A DNA stretch of 64,000 nt, taken from positions 1 to 64,000 of the forward strand of contig NZ_SPQZ01000002.1 of the NCBI RefSeq assembly GCF_004570845.1, read 5' to 3'. Source of the DNA: Orlajensenia leifsoniae (GTDB taxonomy: Bacteria; Actinomycetota; Actinomycetes; Actinomycetales; Microbacteriaceae). This document shows, in pieces, positions 25,749 to 33,576 of this stretch. Every line of letters begins with the position of its first letter. Positions within the stretch are counted from its first letter, which is position 1. The notes beneath the pieces are model-generated. The model saw only the letters and a program-made list of their open reading frames with translations. It did not search any database and was not told the origin of the DNA. Position numbers and translations under genes: made by a program.

Positions 25749-26972
25749 TCACGCCGCGTCGAGATACCCGTTCGGGTTCAGCACGTACTTCGTGGCTGCA
25801 CCGGCGTCGAACTCGGCGTAGCCGCGGGGCGCATCCTCGAGCGGGATCGCCTTCGCGTTCACGTTCTCGGCGATGTGCACGCGATCGTGCAGGATGGCCT
25901 GCATCAGCCCGTGGTTGTACTTCATCACCGGGCACTGTCCGGTGGTGAACGACAACGACTTGGCCCAGCCGGTACCGAGGCTGAGGCTGAGCGAGCCCTT
26001 CTGGGCGGCCTCGTCGATTCCGCCCGGGTCACCCGTCACGTAGAGGCCCGGGATGCCGAGAGCACCTCCGGCAGCCGTCACGTCCATCAGGGAGTTCAGC
26101 ACCGTCGCGGGCGCCTCCTTCGCGTCGGCACCATGACCCTGGCCTCGTGCCTCGAAGCCGACGGCGTCGATGCCGCAATCGATCTCGGGCACCCCGAGGA
26201 TCTGCTCGATCTGGTCGACGAGTTCCCCCTCGCTCAGGTCGACGGTCTCGCATCCGAAGCTCCGGGCCTGGGCGAGACGCTCGGCGTTCATGTCCCCGAC
26301 GATGACCGCAGCGGCGCCCAGCAGAAGGGCGGAGGTCGCTGCCGCCAGCCCCACGGGGCCGGCACCGGCGACGTAGACGGTCGATCCGACCCCGACACCG
26401 GCGGTGACGGCCCCGTGGAATCCGGTCGGGAAGATGTCGGAGAGCATCGCGAGGTCGAGGATCTTCTCCATGGCCTGGTCGCGGTCGGGGAACTTCAGCA
26501 GGTTCCAGTCCGCATAGGGCACCAGCACGAACTTCGCCTGACCGCCGACCCAGCCGCCCATGTCGACGTAGCCGTAGGCGCTGCCCGGGCGGTCGGGGTT
26601 CACGTTCAGGCAGATGCCGGTCTTGCGCTCCTTGCAGTTGCGGCAGCGGCCGCACGCGATGTTGAAGGGCACCGACACGAGGTCGCCGACCTTGATGAAC
26701 TCGACTCCGGGGCCGACCTCGACGACTTCGCCGGTGATCTCGTGTCCGAGCACGAGGTTGGCCGGTGCCGTTGTGCGGCCTCGCACCATGTGCTGGTCCG
26801 ATCCGCAGATGTTGGTGGCGACGGTCCTGATGATCGCGCCGTGGGGAACCTTCCGGCCCACGTTGGCCGGGTTGACCCCCGGTCCGTCCTTCAACTCGAA
26901 CGTCGGGTAGTCGACATCGATGACTTCGACGACTCCGGGCGCCTTGTAGGCGACGGCTCTGTTCTCTGCCAT
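25749..26972 (-). CDS. fdhA: Formaldehyde dehydrogenase, glutathione-independent
   Basis: 407 residues, zinc-dependent MDR. The catalytic zinc ligands Cys56 (NICGSDQH) and His77-Glu78 (GHE) and the structural zinc cysteines 107, 110, 113 and 121 are intact. The NAD-binding segment is VYVAGAGPVGLAAA. The long form with GTGWAKSLSFTTGQCPV near residue 335 is typical of Pseudomonas putida FdhA, which oxidises formaldehyde to formate with tightly bound NAD. The Shine-Dalgarno AAGGAG lies in the loop of a perfect hairpin just before the ATG. Confidence 0.9.
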   Translation of the reverse strand: MAENRAVAYKAPGVVEVIDVDYPTFELKDGPGVNPANVGRKVPHGAIIRTVATNICGSDQHMVRGRTTAPANLVLGHEITGEVVEVGPGVEFIKVGDLVSVPFNIACGRCRNCKERKTGICLNVNPDRPGSAYGYVDMGGWVGGQAKFVLVPYADWNLLKFPDRDQAMEKILDLAMLSDIFPTGFHGAVTAGVGVGSTVYVAGAGPVGLAAATSALLLGAAAVIVGDMNAERLAQARSFGCETVDLSEGELVDQIEQILGVPEIDCGIDAVGFEARGQGHGADAKEAPATVLNSLMDVTAAGGALGIPGLYVTGDPGGIDEAAQKGSLSLSLGTGWAKSLSFTTGQCPVMKYNHGLMQAILHDRVHIAENVNAKAIPLEDAPRGYAEFDAGAATKYVLNPNGYLDAA

Positions 26973-26992
26973 GGTGATCCTCCTTGATCACC
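26973..26992 (-). promoter_or_regulatory. Hairpin presenting the fdhA ribosome binding site
   Basis: GGTGATC (26986-26992 on the minus strand, read first) and GATCACC (26973-26979) form a perfect 7-bp stem whose 6-nt loop is AAGGAG, directly before the fdhA ATG. It may either display or limit the ribosome site, or be a protein-binding palindrome. Confidence 0.55.
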
Positions 26993-27120
26993 GACCCGGT
27001 TGGGGCCGGTCTTCCGAGCGTAGGTCGGATCTTCGCGCTCGCACGAGGACTCGACACATTGACAGCTCTGCTGCAGGTCGGGTGTCGATACGCTGGAGGG
27101 ACATTCTCGAAGGGACCCCA

Positions 27121-27351
27121 ATGAAGGACTATGCGTTCGCCGGAGCCGAATCCATCAACCGCGCGATCGGCATCCTCGTGGCGCTCGATCAGCAGCAGGT
27201 GAACGCGATGGTCGAGCTGCAGATCGACAGCGCGATCGAGGACTGCGAGCAGGAGTACGAGAAGGCGATCGCCGATCCGAGCTACGTGCCCGACAAGGAA
27301 TTCATCGTGCGTCTCGACAACTACCTCGCCCTCGGTGGCGAGCGGCCCTGA
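27121..27351 (+). CDS. Small hypothetical protein
   Basis: 76 residues, soluble, acidic (many Glu/Asp, two short helices such as AIGILVALDQQQVNAMVELQIDSAI cut here). The ATG has GAAGGGA six nt upstream. I do not recognise a family. It lies between fdhA (divergent) and rpsO (same strand, 141 nt downstream, which has its own promoter). Codon use is typical of neighbours, so it is probably a real gene. Confidence 0.6.
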   Translation: MKDYAFAGAESINRAIGILVALDQQQVNAMVELQIDSAIEDCEQEYEKAIADPSYVPDKEFIVRLDNYLALGGERP

Positions 27352-27395
27352 CGACGGCTCCCGCATCCGGGTCGTCGCACCCACCGCAGTGCTGG

Positions 27396-27492
27396 TAGAC
27401 TCTTCAGGTTGCCGTCAGAACGGCCGCGGATAAAGAGAGCTCGGGCATTCGGCCACGGGCACCGCGCAATGAAGAGATAAGGGGATCAACCT
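27396..27492 (+). promoter_or_regulatory. rpsO promoter and leader
   Basis: TAGACT at 27396-27401 is a likely -10, giving a leader of about 85 nt with GC-rich inverted segments, ending with AAGGGG 8 nt before the ATG. In other bacteria S15 represses its own translation through the leader; whether this one folds that way is not evident. Confidence 0.5.
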
Positions 27493-27762
27493 ATGGCACT
27501 GGATGCAGACGTCAAGAAGGCGATCATCGAAGAGTACGCAACCCACCCCGGTGACACCGGATCCCCCGAGGTCCAGATCGCTCTGATGACCAAGCGGATC
27601 AAGGATCTCACCGAGCACCTCAAGGAGCACAAGCACGACCACCACTCGCGTCGTGGACTGCTCCTCCTGGTGGGCCAGCGTCGCCGTCTGCTCGGATACC
27701 TCTCCGACGTGGACATCACGCGCTACCGCACGCTCATCGAGCGTCTCGGCCTGCGCCGCTAA
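27493..27762 (+). CDS. rpsO: 30S ribosomal protein S15
   Basis: 89 residues, exactly the usual S15 length, with [31 protein letters not shown] and the C-terminal [12 protein letters not shown]. It binds 16S rRNA in the central domain and organises the small-subunit platform. In most bacteria pnp follows immediately; here pnp begins 8.8 kb downstream, and rpsO has its own promoter and terminator. Confidence 0.98.
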   Translation: MALDADVKKAIIEEYATHPGDTGSPEVQIALMTKRIKDLTEHLKEHKHDHHSRRGLLLLVGQRRRLLGYLSDVDITRYRTLIERLGLRR

Positions 27763-27793
27763 GGCAACTCTCGCTGACAACGCGAACTTCTTG

Positions 27794-27829
27794 CGAACGG
27801 GCCGTCACCTTCGGGTGGCGGCCCGTTCG
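27794..27829 (+). terminator. rpsO terminator
   Basis: 16-bp stem (27794-27809 with 27814-27829, one G-T pair) and TTCG loop 31 nt after the rpsO stop. Confidence 0.9.
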
Positions 27830-27907
27830 TCATGTCCGGGGTGCGGATGCCGCTCCACCCCGACGCCGCTCGCGGCGAGTGTCTGCAGTCGTCCCTAGAC
27901 TCGATCC

Positions 27908-28873
27908 ATGCGCTTCGGAATCGTCATCCTGCCCCAGCACGACTGGCCCGAGGCCGCCCGATACTGGCGCGGTGCCGAGGAGCTCGGCTTCGATCACGCG
28001 TGGACGTACGACCACCTGTCCTGGCGCGGACTCGCGGGCGAGCGCTGGCACGCCACGGTGCCGACCCTCACCGCCGCGGCGATGGTCACGGAGCGCATCC
28101 GCCTCGGCACCTTCGTCGCCTCACCCAACTACCGGCATCCGGTGCCCTTCGCGAAAGACATCGCCACAGTCGACCAGATCTCGGGCGGGCGCGTCATCCT
28201 CGGCATCGGCTCGGGCGGAACGGGCTTCGACGCCTTCGTTCTCGGCCAGGCCGGCCTGCTGCCGCGCGAGCGCTACGAGCGTTTCGCCCAGTTCACCGAG
28301 GCGCTCGACACCCTGCTGCGGTTCGAGCCTGTGACGGATGCCGTCGCCGAGGCACCGGCAGACGGCTCGATGCCCGCTGACGACATCATCGACCCCGCCG
28401 TGGCCGAGCCGGGCACGGCGGGCATCTCCTTCAGCGGTGGCTGGTACACGGCCGTCGACGCCCGCATGGTCGGTGGACCGGCACAGGAACCGCGGATGCC
28501 GTTCCTCGTCGCGGCCGACGGTCCCCGTGCGCTCAGGCTCGCCGCCAGGCTGGGTCAGGGCTGGGTGACCACCGGGGGAGACGCCGACACGGTCGAGGGC
28601 TGGTGGGCTCGCCTCCGGGAGCTGTCGGAGAAGCTCGACGCCGCCTGCGAGGAGACGGGTCGCAATCCGGCATCCATCGACCGATCGCTGCTGTTCGATT
28701 CGCAGACGAAGTTCGCGCTCGAGAGCGTCGACGCCTTCGAGGACGCCGTCGGCCGCGCCTCCGAGCTGGGCTTCACCGACTTCATGACGCACTGGCCGCG
28801 GGAGAACGGGCTGTATGCCGGCTCCGAGGCCGTGCTCGCTGAGGTGGCGTCGCGGCTGGATCGCTGGCGCTGA
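27908..28873 (+). CDS. LLM-class flavin-dependent oxidoreductase
   Basis: 321 residues with the bacterial luciferase-like TIM-barrel pattern: MRFGIVILPQHDWPEA, AWTYDHLSWRGL, LGTFVASPNYRHPVPFAKD and GRVILGIGSGGTGFD. Such enzymes use reduced flavin (FMNH2 or F420H2). LGIGSG and the overall form fit the F420-type branch, but the cofactor is not certain. TAGACT at 27896-27901 is six nt before the ATG, so the transcript is probably leaderless. Followed at 46 nt by a membrane protein gene. Confidence 0.8.
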   Translation: MRFGIVILPQHDWPEAARYWRGAEELGFDHAWTYDHLSWRGLAGERWHATVPTLTAAAMVTERIRLGTFVASPNYRHPVPFAKDIATVDQISGGRVILGIGSGGTGFDAFVLGQAGLLPRERYERFAQFTEALDTLLRFEPVTDAVAEAPADGSMPADDIIDPAVAEPGTAGISFSGGWYTAVDARMVGGPAQEPRMPFLVAADGPRALRLAARLGQGWVTTGGDADTVEGWWARLRELSEKLDAACEETGRNPASIDRSLLFDSQTKFALESVDAFEDAVGRASELGFTDFMTHWPRENGLYAGSEAVLAEVASRLDRWR

Positions 28874-28918
28874 GCGGCTCGCACGGGGCGTCCCGTCATC
28901 CGCGCTACCGTTGAGGGC

Positions 28919-29530
28919 GTGTCTGAACCCCGCAACAAGTCGCTGCTCCACTGGGAGCCGTTCGCGTACATCCTGCTCGTCGTGCTCGTGGTGCTCGCCG
29001 GATCACTCGACCCGCAGGGTGCTCCCGTGGCGTTCTGGATCGCGGCGGTGTTCGCTGCGGCGGCCACGGTGTTCTTCCTGATCGCCTTCGTCTCGTACGG
29101 GCGTCGGTCGCGACTGAACCCCGATCCCTCGGGCAACCTGCGGAGCCTCTCCGACATCACCATCGTGCCCGCGCAGCACGTCGCGGCCGAGACCAATCCG
29201 ACGGTGACGGTGGTCGACGTGGGCAGGCACCAGTCGGCCATCGATATCGTGCGCTCGCGCGGCGGTGCGAAGGTGCGGGCAGTGCTCGTGCCGCGGGCCA
29301 GCCGCTGGCTGTCGCGTCGCTACCGCATCGGCGTGCAACTCGTGGCGGCCGGTGAGATCCGTCATGCCGGATTCCTGCCGGATGCCGTCGACGAGCGCTG
29401 GCGCGACAGGCTCGGCGCCCTGCGAGACGACGACAGCTACGTCGAGGTGCCGGCCGTGATCATCGGATCGCAGCAGCCGTTCAGCGTCGACCTCGACGTG
29501 AGCGGTCTCCCGGCGGCCCTGGGGGAGTAG
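28919..29530 (+). CDS. Uncharacterised membrane protein with two N-terminal helices
   Basis: 203 residues from a GTG at 28919. Two hydrophobic segments (about 13-32 and 39-61) are followed by a 140-residue soluble, mixed alpha/beta domain that would face the cytoplasm. I recognise no family. The gene has its own -10, TACCGT (28906-28911), 7 nt before the GTG. Its stop is directly followed by family B repeats. Function unknown. Confidence 0.6.
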   Translation: MSEPRNKSLLHWEPFAYILLVVLVVLAGSLDPQGAPVAFWIAAVFAAAATVFFLIAFVSYGRRSRLNPDPSGNLRSLSDITIVPAQHVAAETNPTVTVVDVGRHQSAIDIVRSRGGAKVRAVLVPRASRWLSRRYRIGVQLVAAGEIRHAGFLPDAVDERWRDRLGALRDDDSYVEVPAVIIGSQQPFSVDLDVSGLPAALGE

Positions 29531-29539
29531 GCGGCGTGC

Positions 29540-29686
29540 GCTCGCTGGTCGAGTAGGCCGCAGCTGAACCGCTGGTCGAGTAGGCCGCGAGCGCAGCGAG
29601 TAGCCGTATCGAGACCACGCTCAGTCGCGCGCGGCCTCGAGATGGTCTCGATACGTGGCCTCGCTGCGCTCGGGCACTACTCGACC
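29540..29686. repeat. Family B dispersed palindrome
   Basis: CTGGTCGAGTAGGCCGC occurs twice in direct order (from about 29544 and 29572); the second copy continues through GCGAGCGCAGCGAGTAG and GTATCGAGACC and is matched by the complementary half at 29641-29686 (GGTCTCGATAC, then CTCGCTGCGCTCG and CTACTCGACC). It lies between converging genes. The right arm includes the stop codon of the VOC gene (29677). Confidence 0.85.
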
Positions 29687-30102
29687 GGCGAAGGCGGCCC
29701 GTCCACCTGCGCCTGCTCGTCCATCCACAGCACTTCCCAGTGGTGGCCGTCGAGGTCGTGGAACGAGCGCGAGTACATGAAGCCCAGGTCCGACGGTGGT
29801 TGCGCCTGCGATCCGCCGGCGGCGATGGCGGCATCCGCGATCCGGTCGACGTCCTCGCGGCTGTCGGTCGACAGCGCGTAGATGGCGCTGGTGGAGGCCT
29901 GCGCGTCGCCGATGGATCGATCGGTGAAGCCGGCGAACTTCTCGTGCGTCAGCAGCATCGCGTAGACGGTGTCGCCGAACACGACGCAGGCGGCGGTCTC
30001 GTCGGTGAAGTTCTCGTTGATCGTGTAGCCGAGCCCGGTGAAGAAGGCCTTCGAGGCGTCGAGGTCGGAGACCGGGAGGTTGATGAAGACGGAGGTGGAC
30101 AT
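29677..30102 (-). CDS. VOC-family protein (glyoxalase/bleomycin-resistance fold)
   Basis: 141 residues with paired beta-alpha-beta-beta-beta modules: FINLPVSDLDASKAFFTGLGY at the start and FHDLDGHHWEVLWMD at the end, the latter the common DPDGHxWE-type metal ligand strand. Related to the PhnB-like/lactoylglutathione lyase-like group; substrate unknown. It lies 42 nt after the SRPBCC gene in an ArsR-led operon. The terminal residues PVE and the TAG stop come from the family B palindrome. Confidence 0.82.
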   Translation of the reverse strand: MSTSVFINLPVSDLDASKAFFTGLGYTINENFTDETAACVVFGDTVYAMLLTHEKFAGFTDRSIGDAQASTSAIYALSTDSREDVDRIADAAIAAGGSQAQPPSDLGFMYSRSFHDLDGHHWEVLWMDEQAQVDGPPSPVE

Positions 30103-30144
30103 GGTGGGTTTCCTTTCGTGCGGTGAGGAGGGCGTGATGCCGGA

Positions 30145-30609
30145 TCAGGCGTCGAGAAGACGTCCGAGGCTGTCGAGCAGTTCGAGGGTGCCGAGTTCGC
30201 GCCCCCGCGGGTCGTCGAGTTCGTCGAAGAACACGCCGTACTCCGAGAGCGTGAGGTGGGTGCCCGTGCCGTTCGGGGCGAACTCGATCGACGCCAGCGA
30301 CACCGAGAGCTTCTCGCCGTTGATGCGCATCTCGTAGTTGTAGACGATCCGCTCGTTCAGCGTGATCTCGTGATAGTACGCGTCGAAGCGGGACACGATG
30401 TCGTTCTTGTGGAAGCGCCCCTCGTTGTACTCGTGGCCGCCCTCGCGGAAGTCGAGACCGGTGCCGAGGTCCTCCCACTCGTCGGCCGGGCCTCCGAACC
30501 AGAGCGCCTTGGTGGCCGGGTCGGCGAACGCCTGGAACGCCCGCTCGGGCGGGGCCTTGTAGTCGCGTTCGAGGGTGAAGCTCGAGCGGATCAGGGTGCG
30601 TTCGGTCAT
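30145..30609 (-). CDS. SRPBCC (AHSA1-like START/Bet v1) domain protein
   Basis: 154 residues with RDYKAPPERAFQAFADPATKALWFGG, the usual opening of AHSA1-type SRPBCC proteins, and a C-terminal helix (LGTLELLDSLGRLLDA) that closes the hydrophobic cavity. These proteins accompany ArsR regulators very often, with unknown ligands. ATG 30609 overlaps the ArsR stop by 4 nt, indicating translational coupling; an in-frame extension upstream into the regulator is not used. Confidence 0.87.
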   Translation of the reverse strand: MTERTLIRSSFTLERDYKAPPERAFQAFADPATKALWFGGPADEWEDLGTGLDFREGGHEYNEGRFHKNDIVSRFDAYYHEITLNERIVYNYEMRINGEKLSVSLASIEFAPNGTGTHLTLSEYGVFFDELDDPRGRELGTLELLDSLGRLLDA

Positions 30610-30977
30610 GGGCGTTCTCCTGTCGGTGAGGTGGGTGATGGCGAGGGCGCCGGGTCGGGCCCGTCGAGCAGCAGGCCGAGGCGATCGAGGCGGCGCTCCC
30701 AGGTCGTGCGGCGTTCGCTGATCCAGTCCTCGACGCTGCGCAGCGCCTCGGGCTCGATCGAGCACGTGCGCACGCGACCCTGCTTCTGCGACGACACGAG
30801 ACCGGCCTGCTCGAGCACCCGCAGGTGCTGCATGATCGCGGCGAGGGTGAACGCGAAGGGAGCGGCCAGGTCCGAGACTGACGCCGGGCCACGCGTCAGC
30901 CGATCGACGATGGCGCGACGCGTCGGATCGGCGAGCGCGAGGAACGCTTTGTCGAGGTCATCCGAATACTTAAGCAC
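30606..30977 (-). CDS. ArsR-family HTH regulator
   Basis: 123 residues; winged HTH at about 8-85 with ALADPTRRAIVDRLTRGPASVSDL and IMQHLRVLEQAGLV, the pattern of metal-independent ArsR proteins linked to SRPBCC genes. No metal-binding cysteine motif is visible. The C-terminal tail is Pro/Ser-rich. The GTG start at 30977 lies inside a 24-bp palindrome that also covers the -10, so autorepression is likely. First gene of the ArsR-SRPBCC-VOC operon. Confidence 0.87.
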   Translation of the reverse strand: MLKYSDDLDKAFLALADPTRRAIVDRLTRGPASVSDLAAPFAFTLAAIMQHLRVLEQAGLVSSQKQGRVRTCSIEPEALRSVEDWISERRTTWERRLDRLGLLLDGPDPAPSPSPTSPTGERP

Positions 30978-31012
30978 AGGCTTAAGTATCCACGGAAGCT
31001 CTCACCTGTCAA
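30966..31012 (-). promoter_or_regulatory. Leaderless promoter and palindromic operator of the ArsR operon
   Basis: Minus strand TTGACA (31007-31012), 17-nt spacer, ATACTT (30984-30989), then six nt to the GTG start. A perfect inverted repeat ATACTTAAGC / GCTTAAGTAT with 4-nt centre spans 30966-30989 and covers the -10, start point and start codon. ArsR protein binding here would block transcription. Confidence 0.75.
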
Positions 31013-31028
31013 CCGTCGGAAACCACAA

Positions 31029-31100
31029 AGCGAGGAGATCCTCCGTTCGAGCGAGGATTCGGCGGGCGAATCCGGGGCTCTGGCGGAGAATCTCCTCGCT
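31029..31100. repeat. Nested palindrome between ArsR and thioredoxin genes
   Basis: Outer arms AGCGAGGAGATCCTCCG (31029-31045) and CGGAGAATCTCCTCGCT (31084-31100) pair with one mismatch. Inside, GGATTCG and CGAATCC form a 7-bp hairpin (about 31054-31072). It could end the leftward thioredoxin transcript or act as a structured element. Confidence 0.6.
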
Positions 31101-31129
31101 CTCCCGGTGAAGGAGGAGTGGGGGGCGAC

Positions 31130-31612
31130 TCAGCTCTCGGTGCGGGCGGCGGAGTCGAGCGCGTCGTCGGTCTCGGCATCCGCCGGCTGCTCCGACTCGG
31201 CGGACGACGCGGACTGCGTGGCCTGCTCGGCCTGCTGGGCGTCCCGCAGGGCCTTCTCCTCGGCGGCGATCTGCTCGTGAACGGCGGTCATGTCGAGGCC
31301 GCGCACCTGCTCGATGAGGTCGTCGAGCGTCGCGGGCGGCAGTGCGCCGGCCTGCGAGAAGACGCCGACGCCGTCCTTGAAGGCCATCAGCGTGGGGATC
31401 GACTGGATGCCCATGCCGCCGGCGATCTCGCGCTCGGCCTCGGTGTCGACCTTCGCGAAGGTGATGTCGGTGTGCTTCTCGGATGCCGCCTCGAAGGTCG
31501 GTCCGAACTGGCGGCAGGGGCCGCACCACTCGGCCCAGTAGTCGATCAGCACGATGCCGCCATCGGTGATCGTCTTCTCGAAGGTGTCCATGGTCAGGTT
31601 GACGGTAGCCAT
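31130..31612 (-). CDS. Thioredoxin with acidic C-terminal extension
   Basis: 160 residues. The thioredoxin fold occupies about 1-106 with the redox-active WCGPC (Cys30, Cys33) and the cis-proline SIPTLMAF. The remaining 50 residues are Ala/Glu/Gln/Ser-rich and probably unstructured; standard thioredoxins stop near 108. It keeps cytoplasmic thiols reduced. -10 TAAACT (minus strand, 31619-31624) is six nt before the ATG. It is not linked to a thioredoxin reductase gene here. Confidence 0.92.
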   Translation of the reverse strand: MATVNLTMDTFEKTITDGGIVLIDYWAEWCGPCRQFGPTFEAASEKHTDITFAKVDTEAEREIAGGMGIQSIPTLMAFKDGVGVFSQAGALPPATLDDLIEQVRGLDMTAVHEQIAAEEKALRDAQQAEQATQSASSAESEQPADAETDDALDSAARTES

Positions 31613-31679
31613 ACCTCGAGTTTACGGGCTGTTTCCGAGGCATTCCTTGGGGGCCCGGCCCCCGATGAGCGATGTGCGA

Positions 31680-33413
31680 TCAGTCGAACAGGCGCCGGAA
31701 GACGTTGGTGTCGGCCAGGTCCACGAGCTCGTCCGCACGGCCCGACATGATCGTGCGCAGCGCGTAGAGGGTGAACCCCTTGGCCTGGGCCGCCGTGACC
31801 GTCGGGGGGATCGACAGCTCCTGCCGAGCCGTCACGACGTCGACCAACGCCGGCCCGTCGTGTGCGAAGGCAGCGCGCAGTGCGCCCTCGAGGTCGTCGG
31901 GCTTCTCCACCCGCTGCCCGTGGATGCCCATGGCGTTGGCCACGTCGGCGAAGTTCGGGTTGACGAGCTCGGTGCCGAAGTTCACGAAGCCCGCCGCCTT
32001 CATCTCCACCTCGACGAAGTTCAGCGAGGAGTTGTTGAAGACCACGATCTTCACCGGCAGCTTGTTCTGCCGCAGCGTGAGGAGTTCGCCGAACAGCATC
32101 GCCAGCCCGCCGTCGCCCGAGAGCGCGACCACCTGGCGGCCGGGATCGACCGACTGCGCGCCGATGGCGTGCGGGAGGGCGTTCGCCATCGTCCCGTGGG
32201 CGAACGATCCGATGAGCCGCCGCCTCCCGTTCATCCTCAGGTAGCGGGCGGCCCAGACGACAGGGGAGCCGACGTCAGGGATGAAGACGGCGTCATCCGA
32301 CGCCAGCTCGCTGACGAGTCGCGCCACGTATTGCGGGTGGATCGGCGCGCGGTTGCGGTCGTTGTCGGCGAGCTCGTCGAGCCCCTTCCGCGTCTTCCTG
32401 TAGTGCGCCGTCGACGAGTCGAGGTGCTTCGAGCTGGTCTTCGCCTCGAGCAGCGGCAGCAGGGCATCGACGGTGTCGGCGACGGTTCCGACGAGGCCGA
32501 CGTCGATCGGGGTGCGCCGCCCGAGCTGCTCCCCTCGGATGTCGACCTGCACGATCTTCGCCTTGCCCGGATAGAACTGCGGATACGGGAAGTCGGTGCC
32601 GAGCATGAGCAGGGCGTCGCAGCTCTCCATCGCGCGGTAGCCAGAAGCGAAGCCGAGCAGTCCGGTCATGCCGACGTCGTAGGGGTTGTCGTACTCGATG
32701 AACTCCTTGCCGCGGAGGGCGTGCACCACCGGTGCCTGCAGCTTCTCGGCGATGGCGAGCAGCTGGGGGTGGGCGCCGTCGACACCGGCGCCGCCGAGGA
32801 TCGTCACCTTCTTCGCGCTGTTGAGCACCTCCGCGGCGGATGCGAGCGCGTCGTCGGTGGGCAGCATCCGTCGGGGAATGGTGCGGATGGGAGCCGAAGG
32901 TCGGCGTCCGGCATCCTGCTGCAGGAAGATCTCGCCCGGGATGACGACGACCGCCACGCCGCGGCGCTCCAGAGCTGTGCGCATGGCGATCTCGAGCACG
33001 CGGGGGAGCTGCTCGGGCACGCTGACGAGTTCCGTGTAGACGCTGCACTCCCGGAAGAGGTCCTGCGGATGCGTCTCCTGGAAGTAGGTGCTTCCGATCT
33101 CGGATGCCGGGATCTGCGCCGCGATCGCCAGCACCGGGACCCGCGAGCGATTGGCGTCGTAGAGCCCGTTGATGAGGTGCAGGTTGCCCGGCCCGCAGCT
33201 GCCGGCGCAGACGGCGAGCTCGCCGGTGATGGCGGCCTCCGCCGCAGCCGCGAAGGCAGCGGCCTCCTCGTGACGCACGTGCTGCCACGCGACGGTGCCC
33301 GCACGCCGGAGCGCGTCGGTGAAGCCGTTGAGCGAGTCGCCCGGGAGCCCGTAGACCCGTTCGACTCCGGCATCCTGGATGATCTTCACCATGGTGTCTG
33401 CGATGGTCGGCAT
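31680..33413 (-). CDS. poxB: Pyruvate dehydrogenase (quinone)/pyruvate oxidase-like ThDP enzyme
   Basis: 577 residues of the ThDP-dependent decarboxylase family: catalytic Glu49 in RHEEAAAFAAAAEA, AGSCGPGNLHLINGLYDA, and the ThDP motif GDGGLAMLFGELLTLRQNKLPV with NNSSL (written here in part). Length and sequence fit PoxB, which decarboxylates pyruvate to acetate and passes electrons through FAD to menaquinone. The ATG at 33413 has GAGAGGGG upstream; a longer open frame through the intergenic region is not used. Divergent from the LLM/FMN reductase pair. Confidence 0.87.
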   Translation of the reverse strand: MPTIADTMVKIIQDAGVERVYGLPGDSLNGFTDALRRAGTVAWQHVRHEEAAAFAAAAEAAITGELAVCAGSCGPGNLHLINGLYDANRSRVPVLAIAAQIPASEIGSTYFQETHPQDLFRECSVYTELVSVPEQLPRVLEIAMRTALERRGVAVVVIPGEIFLQQDAGRRPSAPIRTIPRRMLPTDDALASAAEVLNSAKKVTILGGAGVDGAHPQLLAIAEKLQAPVVHALRGKEFIEYDNPYDVGMTGLLGFASGYRAMESCDALLMLGTDFPYPQFYPGKAKIVQVDIRGEQLGRRTPIDVGLVGTVADTVDALLPLLEAKTSSKHLDSSTAHYRKTRKGLDELADNDRNRAPIHPQYVARLVSELASDDAVFIPDVGSPVVWAARYLRMNGRRRLIGSFAHGTMANALPHAIGAQSVDPGRQVVALSGDGGLAMLFGELLTLRQNKLPVKIVVFNNSSLNFVEVEMKAAGFVNFGTELVNPNFADVANAMGIHGQRVEKPDDLEGALRAAFAHDGPALVDVVTARQELSIPPTVTAAQAKGFTLYALRTIMSGRADELVDLADTNVFRRLFD

Positions 33414-33576
33414 GGGACCCCTCTCGAAGGCGACGTTGCCTCCGACGCTACGCGCGCGACCGGGGCGGCAACAGGGCTTGCGCCGCCGGGAATAGATTCC
33501 GCAGGAGTAGGGTTTGATCCGATGTACATGCAAATGCATGGAAAAGAAGTCGAGAAGAAGGCCAGGAGGCCACGAA
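33414..33576. promoter_or_regulatory. Divergent poxB / luciferase-like operon regulatory region
   Basis: 163 bp between divergent starts. ATGCA and TGCAT form an inverted pair with a 2-bp centre at 33528-33539, preceded by TGTACATG, a candidate operator for an unlinked regulator. No clear -35/-10 pair was found. Confidence 0.35.

Noticed and set aside
27469-27480. Three-codon ATG AAG AGA TAA frame at the rpsO ribosome site
   Set aside because: Too short to support; likely chance in the leader.
31053-31072. GGATTCG...CGAATCC considered as a tRNA T-arm
   Set aside because: No acceptor, D or anticodon stems fit around it.
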